Assembly: GCA_030691295.1 (NCBI GenBank)
Contig: JAUYEQ010000001.1
Span: 1 to 7,403 of the forward strand
Source: Bacteroidota bacterium
GTDB taxonomy: Bacteria; Bacteroidota; Bacteroidia; Bacteroidales; Prolixibacteraceae
Direction: 5' to 3'
DNA length: 7,403 nucleotides
Shown: positions 4,730 through 7,403 of the stretch, one piece after another
How positions within the stretch are numbered: the stretch's first letter is position 1
How the letters are laid out: each line of letters opens with the position of its first letter
Notes under the pieces: generated by a model
The model's input: the letters and a program-made list of their open reading frames with translations, nothing else
Databases searched by the model: none
What the model was told of the DNA's origin: nothing
Translations under genes and position numbers: made by a program

Positions 4730-6997
4730 TTATTTTTTCAGGATCAATGTTTGAGTAATTAGTTTACTACCAATGTTCATGCGGACATGATAGATACCTG
4801 CCGGATAACCTGAACCATCCCAGGTTGCAATATATTCACCCGCATTCAAAAATTTATCGGTTAATACCACGATCTGCTGACCCACACCGTTGTAAACAGC
4901 CAATCGGGTCTGGACAGGATCAGCAATTGTATAGATTATACTTGCTTTACCCTGCACCGGATTCGGATAAACCTTTAAACTGGCTTCGGCAATAGATTCC
5001 TGAGGCATAAATGCTCCCTTTGAAACCGTTTCGCACAACTGCGGATTTGTACCAGGATAAGTGTAACCGTTTTTCGCAACACTGTTAACTGTAAAGCACC
5101 ATTGTCCTGTAGTTGTTTTTAAAGTCGATGTTTTAAGGGTAACTTTTCCATCCGTACCTGTGTTTCCGGTAATAGTTCCGCTGGTTGGACCTGTATATGT
5201 TGCCGTTACTTCTGCTCCGGCCAATGGAAGGTTATTTGATTTTACAAGTACGATGGCCGAAGCATATGCAACACCCTGTTTACTGGTGGTTCGCAAAACT
5301 GACTGAATTGAGGCTTCCATAACGTTAGAAACAGAAGGCCAGGTTGCCGAATTCATTAGTTCGGGCGCCGATTTTCCATGAGCCAACCACAAATTATATA
5401 GTTCCTGCCCTGCAGTATTTGTTGTATTTGCATCACGCAGGAATTCCACATATTCTTTGGATGTAGTTTGATAATACAATTTGGCTTCAACTTTGGCTGT
5501 TCCGGCAGGCAATAAATAGGATGTTTCATCCCAGTTTTGCCCATCAGGATACATTGTTGTTGAAATTTTTCCTCCATGATCAACTACCGGAGACTGATAT
5601 TCTATCAGTTTGGCATTGGTAAAACCAGCCGGTGGTATCCGGTTGTCAAAATAGATTTTACTGTTAATGGCAAAATGGAAAGAAGGCCCAACTGGTATTC
5701 CGGTTGCCGTTGAAACTTCCTGGGTTATCCCAGGTTCACATTCATAGATTTTAGTATCTCCTTTGGTCAAAACGGCAGTACTTAAATTATAAGCTCCAAA
5801 TTCACGAAGTAGAGATCCTGCAGAACTGTATGCTTTGAGGTTAATCCACATTCGGCGACCTTCAGGATAACCGGTGGGCAATTTGTGCCCTGTTGTATTG
5901 GTAACCTTGACCGTAGCTGTGGTTTTTTCGGCATTAACAGTAAGTGCAAATAATGCAGAATTTTGCAGGTTATTTTTTGCTCTTTCCATTCCGGCATCAA
6001 GTGCCTGTGCATTTACTTCTGCCGGATATTTAGCTTTCACCATTTTGGGCACAAATGTATTTCCTCCGGTCATGTCGTGTAACGGGAGATTCGTACGAAT
6101 TGGGGCATCGTTCATTTTTGCACCTTTGCCAGTAACATCACGCATGTGGCAATCCTGGCAGGTTTTAGCGTAACCACTTGTGGGATTATTGTATCCACTG
6201 GCCATCCATTCACTATAAGTGCGTTCAACCGGGAACATCAGCCGAAGGTCAAATGTTTCAGATTTTAGCCCGGAAGTATTCAACTTATAATCTGGATTGG
6301 TATTTTCAATTCTCGTAAAAGCAGGATTGCTAACATCGTGGCAGGTTCCGCAAATTTCAGACTGGCTGTGAAAAGGAGAATAGAACATCTGGTGGCGGCC
6401 GGTGGCATCAGTAAACGGGCCTCTTTTAGCATTGTTGGCATCGGCCATGTACATGCCATTTGCGGAAGTTAGCGGAAGTGGAGTAATCAATTTCAGGTAA
6501 GCCTGATCCTGCGTATAGGTACCTGATCCATATGCTGTACTGGTATAAGGCACATTCAACGGGAACGGATTAACTCCCAGAGTTGTTGGTTTTACCATTT
6601 TGTGGCAAAAATCACACTGAACACCTTGCCTGTCGTTATTATTTAAGGCCGATCCATCAGTTGGAACACATCTTCCATTCAGCCAGCCATCGGGAGTGTG
6701 GCATCGAAGACACAAATCACCAACGCCCGGTGCATCCTGATTGGCAATGGCCAGGCAGGCATAAAACAGCGGATCACGGGCAGCCTGCGACATCATACTT
6801 CCACGCCAGTTAAAGGCTGGTTCAACTTTAATATCATATCCGCCATGACAGTTATCGCATTTGTCAGGAGTTTCCAGATTTCCAGATTGGCCAACCTGAG
6901 AGCCGGGAAGAAAAAAGTCATCCATTGTAGTGACTGCTGCTGCAACCAAAAAAACCAATATTATGATTGCAAAAAATAAAAGTTTAATTTTTTTCAT
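4730..6997 (-). CDS. Secreted pentaheme c-type cytochrome with T9SS C-terminal sorting domain
   Basis: A 755-residue exported multiheme cytochrome. Residues 1-22 are a hydrophobic Sec signal (KKIK, then a long Ile/Leu/Val/Ala core); there is no lipobox Cys. Five CxxCH heme-attachment motifs are visible: CDNCH (47-51), CLRCH (96-100), CDFCH (128-132), CGTCH (216-220) and CQDCH (280-284). Possible distal His ligands include H202, H210, H307 and H371. Residues about 345-520 are a beta-rich region containing the TGHKLPTGYPEGRRMW segment (369-384) seen in multiheme proteins. Residues about 575-660 resemble an Ig-like/carboxypeptidase-regulatory-like module (PLAGAEVTATY, GTDGKVTLKT). Residues about 672-755 are a T9SS type A sorting domain (SLKVYPNPVQGKASI, then GIYHVRM, TLILKK). 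Predicted route: Sec to periplasm, heme attachment there, then T9SS to the cell surface or medium. The role is probably extracellular or surface electron transfer, or redox catalysis; the substrate is unknown. Monocistronic, with its own terminator. Confidence 0.9.
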   Translation of the reverse strand: MKKIKLLFFAIIILVFLVAAAVTTMDDFFLPGSQVGQSGNLETPDKCDNCHGGYDIKVEPAFNWRGSMMSQAARDPLFYACLAIANQDAPGVGDLCLRCHTPDGWLNGRCVPTDGSALNNNDRQGVQCDFCHKMVKPTTLGVNPFPLNVPYTSTAYGSGTYTQDQAYLKLITPLPLTSANGMYMADANNAKRGPFTDATGRHQMFYSPFHSQSEICGTCHDVSNPAFTRIENTNPDYKLNTSGLKSETFDLRLMFPVERTYSEWMASGYNNPTSGYAKTCQDCHMRDVTGKGAKMNDAPIRTNLPLHDMTGGNTFVPKMVKAKYPAEVNAQALDAGMERAKNNLQNSALFALTVNAEKTTATVKVTNTTGHKLPTGYPEGRRMWINLKAYSSAGSLLREFGAYNLSTAVLTKGDTKIYECEPGITQEVSTATGIPVGPSFHFAINSKIYFDNRIPPAGFTNAKLIEYQSPVVDHGGKISTTMYPDGQNWDETSYLLPAGTAKVEAKLYYQTTSKEYVEFLRDANTTNTAGQELYNLWLAHGKSAPELMNSATWPSVSNVMEASIQSVLRTTSKQGVAYASAIVLVKSNNLPLAGAEVTATYTGPTSGTITGNTGTDGKVTLKTSTLKTTTGQWCFTVNSVAKNGYTYPGTNPQLCETVSKGAFMPQESIAEASLKVYPNPVQGKASIIYTIADPVQTRLAVYNGVGQQIVVLTDKFLNAGEYIATWDGSGYPAGIYHVRMNIGSKLITQTLILKK

Positions 6998-7403
6998 AAG
7001 CCATTAATTTGAGGTGTAATTTTCATCTAAATTTAATGAAACTCAAACAATTAATTATGTAGGAAATGTGCCAATAGCCTAATTTAGAATCAGTCTAAGG
7101 AAATTAAAATGAGAATTTTCAGGAAAATAATGATAGATACCACACAGGATAAAGCTTCTTGTAAATAGTACCATAATAAATTACAAAAAAACAATGAATC
7201 CAAGAAAGTAACTGATTCTCAATCCATCAATTGCTATTCATAATCATAACTGATTAAAAAACAAGCTCAATATAATGGAGAGCAAATAATTACACATCGC
7301 TCGTTAAATGAAAATAATCAAAACATTAAACAGATTAATTAAAAGACAAAATGACTAAAATAAGGTGTTACAAAGCACAAAAATGCTAACCATTAAAAAA
7401 AGG
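6998..7403. other. AT-rich non-coding stretch upstream of cytochrome gene
   Basis: About 400 bases with no convincing gene on either strand. The only start-stop frames seen are short, such as a 16-codon frame from ATG 7308 to TAA 7356, and lack signal-peptide or other recognisable features. The stretch should hold the cytochrome promoter at its left end. A weak inverted repeat (AGCA at 7373-7376 and TGCT around 7383-7386, followed by AACC) lies near the right end, without a T-run. No tRNA, repeat array or insertion-sequence end is evident. Confidence 0.6.
7044..7074 (-). promoter_or_regulatory. Possible promoter of the multiheme cytochrome
   Basis: On the minus strand, TTG (7074-7072) is followed after exactly 20 bases by ATTGTTTG (7051-7044), which shares the TTTG core but not the leading TA of the Bacteroidota consensus TAnnTTTG. 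The spacing is right, and the element lies 46 bases upstream of the start codon. The match is imperfect, so this is a weak call. Confidence 0.3.

Noticed and set aside
5874..6173. Plus-strand 99-codon open frame inside the cytochrome gene
   Set aside because: It lies antisense to a clear multiheme cytochrome coding region whose motifs continue through it. No family features, and composition typical of a shadow frame.
6698..6979. Plus-strand 93-codon open frame opposite the cytochrome N-terminus
   Set aside because: Antisense to the signal peptide and first heme motifs of the cytochrome, with no recognisable domain.
7308..7358. 16-codon frame MKIIKTLNRL... in the right-hand spacer
   Set aside because: Too short and lysine-rich by base composition alone. 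No supporting promoter or conserved context visible.

Overview
The window looks like chromosomal DNA from a member of the Bacteroidota, probably a Bacteroidales-like or environmental relative (rank below phylum is inference). Four observations support this. The large minus-strand protein ends in a type IX secretion (T9SS) type A sorting domain. Three exported proteins have signal peptides that end in Ala just before Gln. A perfect TAnnTTTG promoter element lies upstream of the first gene. Shine-Dalgarno sequences are weak throughout.

Layout, left to right. On the plus strand: an AAA/DUF4143 ATPase (46-1185); 10 bases later an exported TIM-barrel sugar phosphate isomerase/epimerase-like protein (1196-2092); a 102-base gap with short repeats and a small hairpin; an exported class I O-methyltransferase-like protein (2195-2851); and 11 bases later a 12-TM APC-family amino acid permease (2863-4218). 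The intergenic stretch 4219-4374 is dense in signals: a degenerate REP-like hairpin directly after the permease, then an array of TTAA half-sites at 11-base spacing, then the leader of a small exported protein (4375-4719). That protein looks like a damaged Spy/CpxP-like (LTxxQ) gene. A strong hairpin at 4673-4711 separates it from the convergent minus-strand gene 4730-6997, which encodes a 755-residue protein with five CxxCH heme-binding motifs and a T9SS sorting tail. The last 406 bases (6998-7403) are AT-rich, contain no convincing gene, and should hold the promoter of the cytochrome.

How the genes work together. ATPase-isomerase and methyltransferase-permease are two closely spaced pairs and are probably co-transcribed within each pair, but no shared pathway is evident. 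The main theme is the cell envelope: two enzyme-like proteins are exported to the periplasm, the permease sits in the inner membrane, a small putative periplasmic stress protein follows, and the multiheme cytochrome is predicted to cross the outer membrane by T9SS. I see no CRISPR array, tRNA, rRNA, transposase or complete novel system. The least ordinary items are the T9SS-tailed pentaheme cytochrome, the damaged Spy/CpxP-like gene under an 11-base-repeat operator candidate, and the exported methyltransferase.
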